From: Deltaproteobacteria bacterium
GTDB taxonomy: Bacteria > Myxococcota_A > Polyangia > Polyangiales > Ga0077539
Direction of reading: 5' to 3'
Assembly (NCBI GenBank): GCA_030694465.1
Contig: JAUXYJ010000023.1
Span: 458,475 to 522,474, forward strand
Length of the DNA stretch: 64,000 bases
Shown here: in pieces, positions 61,866 to 64,000 of the stretch
How positions within the stretch are numbered: position 1 is the stretch's first letter
Layout of the letters: every line of letters starts with the position of its first letter
The notes under the pieces: generated by a model
Told to the model about the DNA's origin: nothing
Database searches by the model: none
Seen by the model: only the letters and a program-made list of their open reading frames with translations
Made by a program: the position numbers and the translations under genes

Positions 61866-63070
61866 CCGCTTGGCGCAATCGCTCACTGATTTTGCTGCTG
61901 ATTCACACGGTGGCGTGTGGGCAGGTGGTGTCTGCGGATGGTGGCGACGCGAGCGATCCCGTGGACTCGCGCGACGATGACATCATCAACCCGGACGCCC
62001 GCGACGCATCCGATGCCGCGGTCACGCGTGTGCAGCGCGACAGCGCCGATGTGCCCGCGGTCGAGGACGCAACCGACGCCAGCGAGAGCCCAGACGTGGT
62101 GCCCATGGAGGCTGGAACGGGGTGTGTCCCACCCAGTGACCCGCGACCCGCGCAGACGCTACGCAGCTGCACCGGGCCCTTCGGTGCACCCGCCGAACAC
62201 TGCCGTGAGGTCTACAGCTGCGGAGGCCCCATCCCCTTTGGCTCGGCTGACGCGTGGCGGACCTCTACAGGTTCCGTTACCCAACCTCAGCGCGTGGGCT
62301 GCGAACTCGGAGAGGTCGTTGTCAGCCCAGGGTATCTCGACGCCTACGAGGTGAGCGTCGGCCGCTTCAAGGCGTGGGTGCGCGCTGGCATGCCACAGCC
62401 CCCGAGAAATGCGAGGCTATGGATCGAGCCAACACCCTTTTGGTCTCCACGAACTTTTGATGTTCCAAATTACTCATGCACGCCCGAACGCGTTTGCACG
62501 CGCCCAGATCCCACGAACTGCACCTACAACGAGCTAGGTGGAGCCAACGACAATCTGCCTATCAACTGTCTATCAGCCGACATGATGGTGGCGTTCTGCT
62601 GGTGGGAGGGCAAGCACCTCGCCAACGAGGGGCTGTGGCAAGCGGTCGCCACCAACGGAGGCCGTACGTCGTTGCCGTTCTCCGATCGCTTGCCCGCAGG
62701 GCCCTACGACCCGTGCGACTTCGGAGACGTCGCCGAATGCGGGCGTAGTGGTGGCCTTCCATTCTCCATGATGTCCCGACCCCGTGGGCAAACGGCTTCG
62801 CCTGCTGCAGCCTTCGGGTTGTGGGGCGGGTTGCGTGAAGCTGTCTTTAGCGTGGGCCGCAGACGCGATCTCTGTCTCTTGGCGCCAAGTCAGTACGAGA
62901 CCTTTGACATGTTCTCGCCCGTGCTAATGGTCGGACGCAGCTATCGGGACACCGGCGCGCAGGCAACGCAGTTCAACCATCTCGCCACGTTCATCGCAGG
63001 ACAACTCTTTGTCGACCGCGATCCTGGGATGGGCTTCCGTTGCGCGCGGGCGGTCGGCGAGGTGCACTGA
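61862..63070 (+). CDS. FGE/SUMF1-like lipoprotein, tandem copy 1
   Basis: A 402-aa lipoprotein: lipobox TVACG near residue 19, then an Asp/Ala-rich spacer (DASDAAVTRVQRDSADVP). About 130-400 resemble the formylglycine-generating-enzyme (FGE-sulfatase) fold: DAYEVSVGRFKAWVRAG, PINCLSADMMVAFCWWEGKHLANEGLWQAVA, GLWGGLREAV, GMGFRCAR. The usual GGSW motif is replaced (VLMVGRSYRD) and no clear copper-binding Cys pair is seen, so it may be a non-enzymatic C-type-lectin-like relative. GGAGGA lies 5 nt before ATG 61862. Near-identical to the next gene in its first 200 nt. Confidence 0.8.
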   Translation: MTAWRNRSLILLLIHTVACGQVVSADGGDASDPVDSRDDDIINPDARDASDAAVTRVQRDSADVPAVEDATDASESPDVVPMEAGTGCVPPSDPRPAQTLRSCTGPFGAPAEHCREVYSCGGPIPFGSADAWRTSTGSVTQPQRVGCELGEVVVSPGYLDAYEVSVGRFKAWVRAGMPQPPRNARLWIEPTPFWSPRTFDVPNYSCTPERVCTRPDPTNCTYNELGGANDNLPINCLSADMMVAFCWWEGKHLANEGLWQAVATNGGRTSLPFSDRLPAGPYDPCDFGDVAECGRSGGLPFSMMSRPRGQTASPAAAFGLWGGLREAVFSVGRRRDLCLLAPSQYETFDMFSPVLMVGRSYRDTGAQATQFNHLATFIAGQLFVDRDPGMGFRCARAVGEVH

Positions 63071-63099
63071 GGGGGGCCCACCCGGCGACGTCGCCGGGT
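63060..63099. repeat. 40-bp segment shared with 59176-59215, right copy
   Basis: Ends the first FGE-like gene (E-V-H-stop) and runs through palindrome copy 8. Similarity to the left copy continues weakly beyond it (CTGCGCGAAGTAGGG against CTGCGCAAAGTCGGG). Confidence 0.9.
63080..63099. repeat. 20-bp palindrome, copy 8
   Basis: A perfect ACCCGGCGACGTCGCCGGGT, 9 nt past the stop of FGE-like copy 1, between the tandem paralogs. Confidence 0.95.
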
Positions 63100-63157
63100 T
63101 TGGGGCGGGGCTGGCGGAGCTGCGCGAAGTAGGGCACAACGGACACGGAGGACCGCA

Positions 63158-64000
63158 ATGACCGCTTGGCGCAATCGCTCACTGATTTTGCTGCTGATTC
63201 ACACGATGGCGTGTGGGCAGGTGGTGTCCGCGGACGGCGGTGACGCGAGCGACCCCGTGGACTCGCGCGACGATGACATCATCAACCCGGACGCCCGCGA
63301 CGCATCCGATGCCGCGGACACACGCGTGCAGCGCGACAGTGCCGATGTGCCCGCGGTCGAGGACGCAGGTGACGCCAGCGAGGTCGCTGACGTGGTGCCC
63401 ATGGAGGCTGGCACGGGGTGTGTCCCACCCAGTGACCCGCGGCCTGCGCAGACGCTACGAAGCTGCACCGGGCCCTTTGGTGCACCCGCTGAGCACTGCC
63501 GCGAAGTCTACAGCTGCGGAGGCCCCATCCCCTTTGGCTCGACCGACGCTTGGCGCACGGATAATGACCTGATTGCCGAACCTCAGCGCGTGGGCTGCGA
63601 GCTGGGAGAGGTCGTCGTGAGTCCAGGCTACCTCGACGCTTACGAGGTCAGCGTCGGCCGCTTCAAGGCGTGGGTGCGCGCCGGGATGCCTCAGCCTCCA
63701 AGAGATGCGCGAGTGTGGATCGAGCGCGAACAATATTGGTCCCCACAAACATTCGACGTTCCCAACTACTCGTGCACACCCGAGCGCGTTTGCACACGCC
63801 CTGATCCAGCACAGTGCACCTACAACGAGCTCAGCAGCGGCATCGACGATCGACCCATCAACTGCCTTAGCGGATTCATGATGGTGGCGTTCTGCTGGTG
63901 GGAGGGCAAGCACCTCGCCAACGAGGGGCTGTGGCAAGCGGTTGCCACCAACGGAGGCCGTACCTCGCTGCCCTTCTCCGATCGCTTGCCCGTGGGCCCC
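63158..64000 (+). CDS. FGE/SUMF1-like lipoprotein, tandem copy 2 (partial, runs off window)
   Basis: 281 codons are visible, the 3' end is missing. Lipobox TMACG, Asp-rich spacer, then the same domain order as copy 1 with DAYEVSVGRFKAWVRAG, NYSCTPERVCTRPDPAQC, and FMMVAFCWWEGKHLANEGLW. The first about 130 residues are almost identical to copy 1; divergence rises between about 130 and 260 (for example TDNDLIAEPQ against TSTGSVTQPQ, EREQYWSPQ against EPTPFWSPR). The same GGAGGACCGCA leader precedes both ATGs, so this is a recent tandem duplication, possibly with more copies downstream. Confidence 0.85.
   Translation, partial: MTAWRNRSLILLLIHTMACGQVVSADGGDASDPVDSRDDDIINPDARDASDAADTRVQRDSADVPAVEDAGDASEVADVVPMEAGTGCVPPSDPRPAQTLRSCTGPFGAPAEHCREVYSCGGPIPFGSTDAWRTDNDLIAEPQRVGCELGEVVVSPGYLDAYEVSVGRFKAWVRAGMPQPPRDARVWIEREQYWSPQTFDVPNYSCTPERVCTRPDPAQCTYNELSSGIDDRPINCLSGFMMVAFCWWEGKHLANEGLWQAVATNGGRTSLPFSDRLPVGP

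Noticed and set aside
62724..62740. A further palindrome copy near GGAGACGTCGCCGA
   Set aside because: Only the central GACGTCGCC core matches; the flanks differ, so it is within expectation for GC-rich coding DNA.
1..64000. CRISPR arrays, tRNA, rRNA, prophage or transposase genes
   Set aside because: None seen: no regularly spaced direct repeats, no tRNA T-loop/acceptor pattern noticed by eye, no integrase or transposase motif. A covariance-model scan would be needed to exclude a tRNA fully.

Overview
The window is high-GC bacterial chromosome. It encodes many type II signal-peptide lipoproteins with Asp/Ala/Ser-rich spacers after the lipobox Cys. It also holds eukaryote-like Ser/Thr kinases (one with a PEGA-like tail, one fused to a receiver domain), an OmpA protein with thrombospondin type-3 repeats, formylglycine-generating-enzyme-like lipoproteins and a TPR/TonB-receptor fusion. 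This mix suggests a Myxococcota bacterium, possibly Polyangiales/Sandaracinaceae-like. That placement is inference from gene content; the genus cannot be read from the sequence. I saw no rRNA, tRNA, CRISPR array, insertion sequence or prophage.

Layout. 1-4 kb: a partial OmpA/TSP3 protein, a monohaem cytochrome c, an Ogt-AlkA DNA-repair fusion and a membrane-anchored TPR protein. 4-12.6 kb: an Lhr helicase coupled to an SDR, a small lipoprotein, a rhomboid protease and an M20 dipeptidase. 12.6-26.7 kb: secreted and lipid-anchored accessory proteins (Cys-rich lipoprotein, TPR protein, 969-aa alpha/beta hydrolase, MVL/ricin-B double lectin, metallophosphoesterase, several unknown lipoproteins, a lipase coupled to an L7/L12-like mini-protein). 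26.8-34.5 kb: trmB, a hisB-hisH-hisA cluster, an epimerase, an acyltransferase and secreted unknowns. 34.5-40.5 kb: a Ser/Thr kinase-receiver fusion translationally coupled to an HPt protein, a sphingosine-phosphate-lyase-like PLP enzyme, an unknown protein and exonuclease III. 40.7-50 kb: ribF with a DUF4912 protein, a TPR-TonB receptor with a partner lipoprotein, and a PEGA-type kinase. 50.5-59 kb: a membrane-tailed subtilase, a GH5 lipoprotein, a tightly overlapped epmA/deoxynucleoside kinase/CitE-like operon and a VanY-like peptidase. 59.2-64 kb: a 5'-truncated metzincin followed by two tandem FGE-like lipoprotein genes, the second cut by the window end.

The most unusual signals are two dispersed repeat families. 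One is a 20-bp perfect palindrome, ACCCGGCGACGTCGCCGGGT, with eight full or near-full copies. Four lie 9-16 nt after stop codons (two of these between convergent genes) and three lie inside reading frames. The other is an AT-centred imperfect palindrome of the type CAGYGAWWTCRCTG, with about 15 copies, nearly all in coding DNA. A 40-bp near-identity spanning the last codons, stop and palindrome of two unrelated genes (vanY-like and FGE-like) flanks the truncated metalloprotease and points to recombination there.
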